DNA from: Thermothielavioides terrestris NRRL 8126
Lineage: Eukaryota > Ascomycota > Sordariomycetes > Sordariales > Chaetomiaceae
Direction: 5' to 3'
Assembly: GCF_000226115.1 (NCBI RefSeq)
Contig: NC_016462.1
Coordinates: forward strand, 62,001 to 126,000
Length of the DNA: 64,000 nucleotides
Shown here piece by piece: positions 46,448-57,603 of the stretch; position 1 is the stretch's first letter; every line of letters starts with the position of its first letter. Made by a program: the position numbers and the translations under genes. The notes beneath the pieces were generated by a model, which saw nothing but the letters and a program-made list of their open reading frames with translations, was not told where the DNA came from and ran no database searches.

Positions 46448-47569
46448 GATTCTAATCCTTCTTTTTCTATTAACTAAAATACTATCTATTTATAGTACCC
46501 TAACTTAGATACCTATATCCTCGTCCTATTTATCGCTATTAGTCACTATTAATTTACCTATAAATCTAGTACAACTTTATAACTTTGAAACAGAGTCTCT
46601 TCCTAGCTTTCGCTACCTATCTCCTTTACCTCCTAGTATTCTACTATAGGGAGAGATACTCTCTATAGAGGACCTACTATAAAGGGTATAGGCCTATATT
46701 ACTTAGCTTTAGGCTCTAAAGGAGTTTAAAGACTAGGAGTAGGAATTGCTTTAGTCATTAAAAATAGGCAAGCTGCCTAATAAACGGAAGAGGAATAGTA
46801 CTAGATCAATCGACGATAGCGAAGATAGAGGGTAGGATCGTTAAACTATTAAGGTTAAGAACATTATACTATTAGAAGAGAATATTACTTTTTAAAAACG
46901 TTAGATTTAGCTTTAAGATCTTTATTAAGCCTTTAAAAGTAACTTTAAACGCTTTAAAATAGGAAAGAATTAGATTCTTTTTATTATCGATAAAATAGAA
47001 TAGATACTATATATCTACTAGTATAGCTACTATAATAATCTACTAAAAAAAGAATAAGAAGTAGCTAAGTTGATATAGAGGGTCTTTAAAAACTAGATTA
47101 CTTTGTATATTAAGGACTTTACTAATAGTTAGTTAGAAATTGCTAAGGCTATTAACTAGGTAAAGTAATAAGAGGGCTAAAGCCCTTTGAACTTTTACTA
47201 ATACCTTAATTCCTTAGAGGCATAGACTAAGCGCTAAGATAATAAGAAATAGGCTCTTCTATTCTACTCTAAGTTATTACTATAGATTCAGTTGTATATC
47301 AACTAATACTTCTTTAAAAAACCTAAGATCTATAAGGCTATAGTTTAGCTAGTAACCTAGATTTAGAACGTTAAATAGCGCAATATTTGTTAAAGACCTT
47401 TAAAAGTCGATCAAGGATCTAGATAGCTCTCTAATTATAAATAGTAAAGTCGAGGGCAATCTATATATTAGGACTATTATAGTTGGCCTCGTTCTAACGA
47501 CGTAGTAGGAAAGGAAAAGCAGAGCTATAACGATAAGGAGGCGAAGGATAAGAGTAACAATTCCTTTAT

Positions 47570-50500
47570 CTATTAGACCTATAGTAAGGTAGGTCACTTC
47601 TCCTACTACTGCTTTAAGAAGCTTAAAAGTATAGGCAAAGTTAAAGATATAAGACGTTGAGGCTATAGGGGCATTTATTATACTCTAAGAACTAAGTATA
47701 AAACGAGCCTTAGTCATTTATAAGACAATAATGAAAAAGAGAGAAAAGCTTATACCTAGTGGTAGACTCTAGTACTATTAGCGTACTCTTCCTATATAGG
47801 GACTAAGTTATAGAATACTTCTAAGCTACTACTACCCTATATACTAAGAAACCCTAGGAGGTTATAGTAGATTTAAATACCTATATTGAGATTAATATAG
47901 TTAGCCTTAAGTTTATAAAGTAGTATTATCTTTCTATAGTAAAGCCCTCTTTACTATAGACTTATATAGTAGATATTTAGGTATCCTAGTTATATAGAGT
48001 ATTCTCTATACCTCTAGAGCTATTAGACGAAAGAGGCGTAATATAGAGACTTAACGTCTTTTATATAGCTATTGACCGCCTCTTAATCGAAAAAGGGTTA
48101 GCCATTATTTTAGGGATACCTATAATAGTAGAAGAATATATCTTATTGTTTCTAATAGCTAAAGAATAGTAGTTTATACCTAAGACTATTAAAGTTCATT
48201 TTAAATATCTAAAGCGATTTACTAAAACGTTATACTAAAAGCTTTATATTTATACTCTATTTATATACCTTAATATACTATAAACTCTATTCCCTAAAGA
48301 GGAGGAGGATAAGGAGACGTAGGCGAAGCTGTCCTAAGGTAAAGACGAAATCTCTAAAGAACTCTAAGACTTTGTTAACGTATTAGACCCTATTAAGGCT
48401 AATATTTTACTACTATATTATAAAATCGATTATACTATTAAGCTATTGCTAAGTATAATATCGTTAGTAGGGCCTATTTACCTATTAGCTTAAAAGAAGT
48501 TAGATATCTTTAAGGAATATCTTTGTAAAAACCTAGTAAAAGGACATATCTAAGAATCTTAGAGCCTAGCTATAAGCCTAGTTTTATTTATATCTAAAAA
48601 GGATAGTACCCTCCAACTCTATATCGATTATTAAGGGCTTAATAAAATTATAAGGAAGAACCACTATCTATTGCCTTTGATCTTAGAGATCTTAGACTAT
48701 ATAATTGGTACTAAGTACTTTAGTAAATTAGATATTAAGGAGGCCTACTATCGAATCTATATTAAGGAGGGGGACAAATAGAAGATAGTCTTTTATACCC
48801 AATATAGCCTATTTAAATACTTAGTTATACCCTTTAGGTTAACCAACGCCTTAGCAACCTTCTAAAGTTATATTTATTAAGCACTAGGGCGACTTATAGA
48901 CGATTTTTATATAGCTTTCCTTAATAACGTCTTAATCTTTTTAAAGGACTATAATATTTATACTTCCTATATTTAGTAAGTCTTTAAGAAGCTTTAAGCT
49001 ATATAGTTATACTATAAGCTAAGTAAATGTTAGTTTTACTAATGTAAAGTCGAGTTCCTTAGATACCTAGTAACTTCTAAAGGAATCACTATAGATCTGA
49101 CCTAAGTTTAAACCATTTAGAAATAGCTAGAGCCTACTATTTACTAGGATATTTAAGTCTTTCTTAGGTTCTACAATTTTTATTAACGGTTTATCTTCTA
49201 CTATTTAGAACTAGTACTACCTTTAACTACTTTGCTAAAGGGATTAGAAAAGAGGAGGAAACTAAAATCCTTCTAATTTACTAGCAAAGAATAAACGGCT
49301 TTTAAGCGATTTAAACAAGCTTTTATAGAAGCGCTAATATTATATTATTATAATCTATAGAGGAAGGTAACTATTAAGACTAATGCCTTCGACTTCGTTA
49401 TAGAAGTAGTTCTATCTTAAAAAGAAGACAATAGAATAAGACGACTTATAGCCTTTTAGTTAGCTAAGTTCTCTAGATCGCTTAAGAATTATAGGACATT
49501 TAACAAGGAAATAATAGCAATTATCAAGGCCTTTAAACATTAGTGCTATTATATTAAAGAAAGTAACTTTCTAGTTACTATTCTCTCTAACTATAATAAT
49601 CTATAGAGCTTTATAAAGTAAATATACTTAAATAGGCGCTAAGCTAGATAATATATATACTTTATAGGGTATAATTTTATTATTAAGTACTAGGCAGGTA
49701 AGCGAAACCTAGCTAATACGCCGTTGAAGAGACCTAACTACGAAGAAGGGTTGGCTTTAGAATATATAGTGTAGTTGCTAACTCTGTAAAACAAGATAGT
49801 TGGACTCTAGTAAATGTTCACTAAAGAGAGGCTTCTATATATTCAATCTATTATATAGATAGGTATAGGATACTAGATGTCTAATAGTATAGAGAGCTAG
49901 CTATATATTAGCCCTAAGATAGCTATAAAACGTTAGACAGTTACTACCTAGCTAGTAAAGTAGGATATTTAAGAGCCCTCTAGTATAGATAAACTTAAAG
50001 AATTGCTTAGTCGGGAGTAAATTATACCTAGAAAGGTTATAGCTATTTATATATAGAGCGAAGCCCTATATAACTTAGTATTTTCTAAAACAATAAAAGA
50101 GTTGATCCTAGAGTTATAGAACTTAGATCTAGTAATATAAAAAATTAAAGACTATCTATAGGCTCTATAATAAAGAACTAACATTACTTTTAAATAGGAG
50201 TTAGGACCTAATGACGAGCTACTATATTAAGCTAAGCTTTATATCTTTGCTAAGGAGGCTATAAAGTAAAAGCTCTTTAGGTAACACTATAATAATCCCC
50301 TAGTAGGATACTTCGGTTATAATTAAACTAAGGAGTTAGTATAATAGAAGTACTACTAGCTAGGTATCGATAGAGAAGTAAACGAATACTATAATATCTA
50401 CCTAGTATATTAGTATTAGAAACTATCGAAGTATCAACCTTATAGCAACCTTTAATCTTTACTAATACTAATATAACCTTAGAGCGAGATTACTATAGAT

Positions 50501-51550
50501 TTTATTATAGGTTTTCCTATAATAGAACAACTAGATAGTAAAAAGGATATAATCTTAGTTATAGTCGACTAGTATATAAAAATAAGTCGATTCTTCCTTA
50601 TCTTAACCTCTATTTATAGCCAATAGCTAGTAGAACTCCTTTATTAAAAGATTAAGCTTAAGTATAGAGTATCTTATAGATACCTTAGCAATCAAGGCTT
50701 AGTCTTTACCTTCTAATTCTAGAGCGATCTTTACTATTTAAACTAAGTAAACTATAGACTCTTAATAGCGTTTTACCCCTAAACCAATAGCTAGACTAAA
50801 CGAATAAACTAGACCTTTATCTAATACCTCCAATATTTCGCCTCTTTAAATCCTATCACTTAGACAATACTCCTCTCTAAAGCTAAATTCACTTATAATA
50901 ATTCCGTCAATATAACTATTAGCATTACCCCTTTTTAAGTATTTATAGGTTACAACCTTATAATTTCCTACTATATTAAGGACGATATTTAATAAAGAAG
51001 GATACTATACCTCAATATAGTAGAATAGATTAAGAAACTTAAGGAGTTACACTAATAGCTAGAGCGATATTAGGCTAATACTATAGTAAATTAGAAATAG
51101 TACTACGATAAAAAATATAAGTTAATAGAGTTCTAGAAGGGAGCTTTAGTCAAGTTGTCTACTTAAAATCTAAAACTTAAGACTAGTAAGAAGCTAAAGC
51201 CCTAGTTTATTAGGCTATTCTAAGTACTAAACTAAGTAGGATCGCTAGTATATTGGTTAGCCTTGTTATATAAGTATATAAAGCTATATAATGTATTCCT
51301 AATAGCTCTATTAGAGCTCTAGTATATATAAACTATAGCTAAAGAAACCTAGATACCAATGCTAGACCTAAAGGATAATAAAGAATAGGAAGTCGAAGAA
51401 GTATAGGCTAAATAGTAAATCGAAGGCGAAACATTCTTTTAAGTGAAATAGGTAAGTTGGCTATTAGAGTACAACTAGTAGGTCTATAAAGACAATATAG
51501 CAAAGGTATAGCGATTGATCTACTAGTTTCAACAGATATATAAAGCTACT
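47570..51550 (+). pseudogene. Decayed gag-pol of the chromovirus: zinc knuckle, RT, RNase H, integrase, chromodomain
   Basis: Plus-strand remnants in normal chromovirus order. A zinc-knuckle remnant (SKVGHFSYYC) lies at about 47573-47620. RT blocks are near 48660-49080: LDIKEAYYRI, then FIDDFYIAFLNNVLIFL (equivalent to the YLDD box region), then a KVEFLRYLV-type thumb start. RNase H is near 49370-49740 (TNAFDFVIEVVLS, AKFSRSLKNYRTFNKE, IIAIIKAFKH). Integrase is near 50280-51000 (GYFGYN, then ITIDFIIGFP, then AFYP at the core). The chromodomain is near 51430-51540 (VSWLLEYN..VYKDNIAKV..LIY). Frames are broken throughout by TAG codons, some by small shifts. Confidence 0.85.
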
Positions 51551-51952
51551 GCTAAAAAGAAGTGAGGAGAGGACGTTTAAGATATATTAAGTAATATACA
51601 ATATAGCGATATTAGGTTAGCTTAGTTATAGCTAGAGACCGATATATACAAATTAATTTATATAGTTATATATAGACAAAACGACTAGATCCCCTTTCTA
51701 AAAACCTCGATTAAACTATTAGAGAATGTTAGGTTAGCAACTTATAAAGTAGATAAATCTGCTCTATTAGGTCTAAGGCATTGTTATAGTCGCTAATGTT
51801 GTTAGCGATTAGTAGGATTAAGGCCTTAGTAAAATTGTATTTCGCCTAAGTCTAGGCGAAGTAGTTAGCGTCGTTGGGATATAGGTGATAGACTCTCTTT
51901 AAATCCTAGATCTATAAATTATATCGATATTAAATCGCTATCAATATTTTAG

Positions 51953-52341
51953 TCGTCTAACCTAAGGGATAAACGAGAGCAACTTACCAACGACTAGGAT
52001 ATATTGGCTAAGCACTTAGAGTATAAAAAGAGGGAGACATTAAGCTTTATATACTTAACTACTATAGCCTTAAAAGCTAATTGCTAATTAGTAGAAAGAC
52101 GTTTATTCAATATAATACTATAGACGTAGCAGTAAGCCTCGTCTATAGCGTAAAATATATCGATTAACTTTTTAGATAAATGTATAATACTATAGCAAAT
52201 GTCGTCTAAAAGGGTAAATTCTTCGTTGTTCTCCTAACTACTAAAGGACTTATAATTAGATAGAACCTAACTCTCCTTAGCCTTATAGAGGAGATAAACG
52301 ATATATAAACCAATTATTAGATTAATTAAATCGCTAGACAT
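51953..52341 (-). pseudogene. Antisense coding-like frame in the 3' region of the chromovirus
   Basis: On the strand opposite to gag-pol, a frame starts with ATG at 52341-52339 (MSSDLINLIIGLYIVYLLYK) and runs about 129 codons to a TAA near 51953, broken only by four TAG codons, the kind RIP makes from CAG or TGG. It contains a hydrophobic N-terminus and LLDDICYSIIHLSKKLIDIF and IDEAYCYVYSIIL blocks. A further open stretch in another frame continues at about 51925-51760 (DLKRVYHLYPNDANYF, then KALILLIANNISDYNNALD), perhaps a second exon. I do not recognise the product. It could be chance in AT-rich DNA, but the lack of TAA/TGA inside argues for past coding. Confidence 0.4.
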
Positions 52342-53061
52342 TGTACTAATAGCCTAATAGGGTTAATAAGCAAACAACTACTAAATATTAGTCCTAAGCT
52401 ACCTACCGATATATAAATATCCTTCCTTTTAATATACTAATTATAGCAACTTAAAGAGGGCTTAGTAATAATATACTTAGGAATAATCAATATCAATAAG
52501 TTAAGTAGAAGATTTTTATACACTATATATAGATATTTAAAGTATAGCAACTTCTTATAGATAGAAAGTATAAAGAACTCTTTAAGATCTATAATAAGTC
52601 GGTAGAGAGAAGGCAATAAGTATAAAATAAGAAGAAACAACGATATATAGATAGTAATAAATGTAGGAATATAAGGCGAATAAACAAAGAAGAAGGAGGT
52701 ATTATAATCAATAAGATAATAATATATAAAAAAAAGAAATATAAAGTATAAAGCGTAGCTATAATAATATAAATTTAAAGCAAGGAGTAGATAGTCTATA
52801 TATAATAGTAAAATATAAATTATTATAAAAAGGGTAAAGCGCGCTATATACGTTGCTCTAGCAACTAGTCTAACCCTATAGGGATACCCTACTAAATCCT
52901 AGGCGAAACTTATAGTTAGATAGATAATATATTACCCTTTATACCGCTAGTTAACAAGTCTATATAGGTAGGCGGACCTTTTCTAGAGATTAGGCAATAT
53001 AGTACATTGTCAACTATAAAGTCTAAACCTAAGGATAGGTTCTATAGAGGGGAGGACAAAC

Positions 53062-53395
53062 TGTTATAGTATATACGTAAGCCGCTATTGAGTAGACGCC
53101 AATATAGTTCTAAGACAAAGTAAGCACCTAGAACTTAGAAGCCTATATCTATAACGTACGATATAACGTATATACTTAGAGCCTAGGGACTATAGCTAAA
53201 AAGGTAGGTAGTCGCCTACCGAGGCGGAAGAAGATTCCTAATCCTCTAAAGATCAGCCTCTAATCATAATAGGAGACGCATTTAGACAGTGTCGCCTTAG
53301 AAACTGCAACTACTCGCCCTAGTCACTGCTATAGTACTGTTGTACTTCTCTGCCTTAGGGCATCTCACCGGTAGCACTCGAAGACTCCTATTACA
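53062..53395 (+). repeat. Right LTR of the chromovirus (334 bp)
   Basis: Begins TGTTATAGTATA (mutated) and ends CTATTACA; its outer end keeps CACCGGTAGCACTCG where the left LTR has TpA-rich sequence. Same length as the left LTR. Confidence 0.92.
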
Positions 53396-55268
53396 ACTAC
53401 CGCCTTTAGGGCCTCTTATAGAAGGCTCCCTCGCTATATAGTCCTAGCTACTATATACTGTCCACTTGTTTACCTAGCTCTTTATAGCTCCTTTGTACCT
53501 AGCTTTACCTTCGACGTTCAACTCGAGGGTAAGCTAGTACTTATATAGGCGCTCTATATATATTAGCTACTTTATAAGAGCTTATATACCCCTCTTGCTC
53601 CTAAGTAGTATAAGTAGTATATATTAGTCCTAGACTATAGACCTTTCTATAGCTATCTCTAGGTCTTTATAATAAATTGCTAGATAGGCAATAGTCTTTA
53701 GCGCTTTGCTATAGTGGTATAGTAGTATAGGTGTATCTAAGACTCTTTTCTAAAATAGGAACTACTATAGGCTAATAGCTTCTATATACATTTATATAAA
53801 TAGGGAGCTCTACGCTTTACTAAGGTCCTTATATACCTATAAGACTTTAGCTAAGGGCTCTAAGCTATATAAATTAGCTACTTCCCTATAGTATATTCTC
53901 TCTAGCCTCTTTATATCTATATAGTATATCTATTGCTCCTTATATACCTTCTACTCCTTTATAGTAACTATATCTATATTAGCTTAGAGCTAGAGCTCTT
54001 AGAGCCTCTATTCGTCATCTTCGCTACTCTTATTTTATATTCTCTCTACTTTAGTAGAGTAATATAAAAAGAGCTATTCCCTAGCCTATATCTACTTTCG
54101 ATCTCTAGGCGACTCTTCTATAGCTAGTCTTAACTATAGGCTATAGTATATATAGCGCCTTCTCTTTAGCTTTAATACTACCTTTGTATATACGTTATAT
54201 AAGAGCTATATAAGCCTAGTCTTCTAAAGCCTCTACTTAGTATATACTACCTAGCGTTAAGGTAGAGGTTGATAGAGGGTATCTAAATCTTACTTTCAAG
54301 GTTATGCATTAGCGTAGCCTTATATATATTAGCAACTACCTAGAGGCAACCCAACTATATAGCTCCTAAGCTATATATAATACTATATAAGGTTCTTCCA
54401 ACTAGCATTAGGGTATATTATACTATAGCTCTATATAAGAGAACACTTTTAATAACCTTTATATAGATTATCTAAACTCTAGCGATATATACCCTATACG
54501 TCTTCGCTATAAGCTTCGTTAAGGTAAACTTTTATATAGCTATCTTTGTCTCTATCGCCTTCTTATATACTTTAAAGGAAAGTTTATAGTCTAGCTATAT
54601 ACTAAGGAACCTCGCTAACTCTACAAAGGCGAGCCCTAGTTAGCTCTTACCTAGTATATTAACGACCTTAGTATATAGCTGCTATACCTTTATAAAGTAG
54701 ATAAGCTCGCTCTTTGCTAGCTTAAATTATATACCTCGCTCTATAGCCTACTTCTTATACTTAGTAACCCCCTTCTCTAGCGCTTTATAATAGGCTAGAG
54801 TATCCTATTTAAATACTAGTAGGTTAGTATTATCTATATATCTAATAGTTAAGAGCCCTATATACGCTTCGAAGGTATAGAATAAGAGGGTAATAAAAAG
54901 GATAAATAGCGCTAGAGATAGTAGTAAGCCCTATATTGTACTCTACTATAGGGTTATAGGCTTAGCTATAATCCTATTGAACTATAGGTATATTATTTAA
55001 TCTTCGAAGTAGCTCTCTAAAAATATTATTAGCTTCCTCTAGAACCTAAGCTCCCTAAGCGTATATAGTAGCTAGATCTAGTCGATACAATTAAAGGCGT
55101 CCTATAGGTCTAGCTATAGTAGCGATATATAGGCACTACGCTTCTACACTGTCTTTACTATATTAGTTACTACCCTAACTGCTATCTCTATAGACCTATA
55201 TTGCTAAAACCCTATCTATATCTCTAGGAGTAGCCTATACGCTTTAGCTATATATATTATTTAGTTTA

Positions 55269-56658
55269 CAGCGGTGTAGCACACTCCAACGCCAGTTGGA
55301 GGGACCCTCCGCAGGATCGTATATAGCTTTAGTGTAACTTAGTCGGGCTGCCTTAGAGTAGTTGCTAGCGTATACAAGGCTATACTAGTCTATAACCTAG
55401 AAAGTGAGACCTAGGTGCCCCCTATCGACTTGTACCTCAACCGCTAGGCGGCGTGTACCGAATAGAGGCTCTAGAAAACTGGGCTTGTATAGCTTCTATA
55501 TAAGGTCTATACAAAGGTAGCGTCGAGGTTGAAGAAGAGGCGCTATATACGCTACGCCCTAGTAGCAAGACTAGCTATAAGGGAGTCCCCTATAGAATAA
55601 AGGCAAATGTAGGCTAAGGGCTAGCTCCTTGTATACCGTCTAATGGTAGTAGTAGAGGTATAGGACGAGAGCGATAGGGACGACGATTAGAGGCTTTGAG
55701 AGCTATAGCTTTATATCGATATAGATATAGTTACAATAGAGGAGTAGAAGGTGTATAGAGAGCTATAGATACATTGTATAGACGTTAAGAGGCTAGAGAT
55801 AGCGCGTTATAGAGAAGTGGCCGACCTATATACCTTAGAGCCCTCTACTTAAATACTATAGGTATATAAAGGTCTTAGTAAAGCGTAGAGCTCCCTTCTT
55901 ATATAAGTGTATACTAGGGCCATTGGCCTTAGACAGTTCCTATTCTAGAAGAAGGTACTAGATACGCCTATATTGCTCTATCGCTATAGCGAAGTACCTA
56001 AGACCGTCGCCTACCTTATAATATATTATAAAGACCTTATAGTTACTATAAAGAAGCTTTATATCTAAGACTAGTATATACTATTTACGTTATTTAAGAG
56101 TAGGAGAGGCGCTTAGAAGCTTATAGGATAGCTAATATATACTAAGCGCCTATAGAAGTATTAGCTAGCACTTAAGCTAAACATCGAAGGTAAAGTAGGT
56201 TATAGGGGGCTAGCGGAGGGCTCTACAAATGTACAATAGGCATATAATAGCTAGGACAATGTAGTAGAGGAGCTTTTAGCGGTTAGCCGCGAGGACTAGG
56301 ACGTAGGCAAGAGGCGTAAAAAGAGGGGGGGGAGGCGTAGAAAGATCGGCCTCTAGCCGCTCCCCCCGAGTATATAGCGCGCTTAGTAGCTACGACACTC
56401 GCACTAGGAATACGTTGTATATGTAAGTGGTGTGCAATGGGCTATATAGGCCATTATATCTCCGTCGTTACCGGGCTAGAAAGGTGAGATCCAGCGAGTT
56501 GGAGAGAGGTAACTGGGGAGGCCCGCTCTATATAGCGGGAATATAGCGTGGGCGCTATATGTAAGTAGTATATATAGAGGCGGAGGGACCGCTTGCCCTT
56601 AGTGGCGAGGCACTAAGTGCCTCTTTGGTGTAAGATTAATAATAATAATATTATTATT
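55269..56658 (+). mobile_element. 5'-truncated LINE copy of the same family, opposite orientation
   Basis: Homologous, in the plus direction, to the 3' part of the minus-strand LINE (compare 54400-53400 and 46100-45780). It starts abruptly in the C-terminal coding region (GCGGTGTAGCAC, then the CCAGTTGGAGGGACCC block), contains the 3' untranslated region (CTAGAAAGGTGAG, GCCCTTAGTGGCGAGGC) and ends in an (AAT)n/(ATT)n tail. It is flanked by a 13-bp target duplication, ATTATTTAGTTTA at 55256-55268 and ATTATTTAATTTA at 56659-56671, differing by one G-to-A. Truncation, tail and duplication are the signature of target-primed reverse transcription. It keeps more CpG/CpA than its host copy. Confidence 0.88.
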
Positions 56659-57603
56659 ATTATTTAATTTATAATAACTACTTTAATAACTTTGCCTACT
56701 ATACTAAGTAGCGATATAGAGTAGTATACCCCTACCTTTATTAGTTGTTTCTAAGACTTTCTAGACTTCTTTAGAAGAACTATCTATACTACTTAGAATC
56801 TATATAGGAAGTGCTTAAACTTAAAGTATATATACGTTATTACTATAAGTACTTCCAATAGCTTCCTCTCTTTATTATAGACCTTAAGGAACTTATTAGT
56901 AAAGAGGTTATTACTAACTATCTTATTTAATTCTAAGTAGCTTATAATCTCTATAATATTAGCTTTATAGACCTTCTAGTCGATAAATGCTATATTATAG
57001 AACGATTTCTCTAACTAATCCTAGTCTAGGATATAGTCGACCTACGCCTATAATATAAAGAAGAAGCGCTTCGCTAACGCCTTTGCCTTCTAGGTATACG
57101 TTATAGCGCTCTAAGGCTTATTAGGCCCTAGCTTAAACGCTAGCAACGCTAGGGGCTCGAAGCGCTAATAGCTATAGAGCCTTATCTACCTTTTAATGTC
57201 CTATATCAAATTTTATTCCTTCGATACCTAGGCGAGTAAACAACGTTAGTAAAGCGTCTACAACTTACTAGTATAGCGCTTAAACTGCCTAATTGTCTTA
57301 CGATAGTACTCTTAGGTGTTTATGATACAGCTTGCCCTCTAGGTATATTTTACCTACTTTACCTCCTATATCGCCTTGTTAACCTCAAGGTTCTACTATA
57401 GTATATAAGATCTATAGTTGAGCTTCCTATATAACACTACTACGTCTATAATATTAGTAAGCTTCTATATTAAAGTATTTATAACGCTTTTAAGCTTGTC
57501 GACTATATTAATTTCTTGAAGGAAGAGCTTCTTCGTACTTAAACGCCGATTACGAAGGAACTGTTGAGCTAAAATCGAATCTAACAACGCGAGCGTTCTT
57601 AGT

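Larger units (their letters stand above)
46114..53395 (+). mobile_element. Ty3/gypsy chromovirus LTR retrotransposon, full length but RIP-killed
   Basis: Two direct repeats of exactly 334 bp (46114-46447 and 53062-53395) start with TG and end with CA (TA in the mutated left copy). The host sequence ACTAC is duplicated on both sides (46109-46113 and 53396-53400), proving a single insertion event into the LINE. A purine tract (AGAGGGGAGGACAAA) directly precedes the right LTR, as a polypurine tract should. The internal 6.6 kb encodes, in order, a zinc-knuckle Gag, protease, RT, RNase H, integrase and chromodomain, all on the plus strand and all riddled with TAG. I could not identify a primer-binding site with confidence. 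It cannot produce protein. Confidence 0.92.
45757..57603 (-). mobile_element. RIP-decayed Tad-like LINE (non-LTR retrotransposon), split by two nested insertions
   Basis: Segments 57603-56659, 55268-53396 and 46113-45757 (reading on the minus strand) form one LINE. The first runs from the endonuclease-RT linker into the start of the reverse transcriptase (LLAFKLGPNKP-like, then NKGRGILLYIA). The second holds the rest of the RT, including FIRYIDDTNLLVFK around 54880-54830 (the FVDDTN-type active site), and an RNase H-like/C-terminal region. The third is the 3' untranslated end, finishing in an (ATT)n/(AAT)n tail at 45757-45780. Homology to the less mutated copy at 55269-56658 confirms orientation. 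ORF1 and the endonuclease are missing from this copy, so it is probably 5'-truncated near 57,600. Stops are almost all TAG. Confidence 0.8.
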
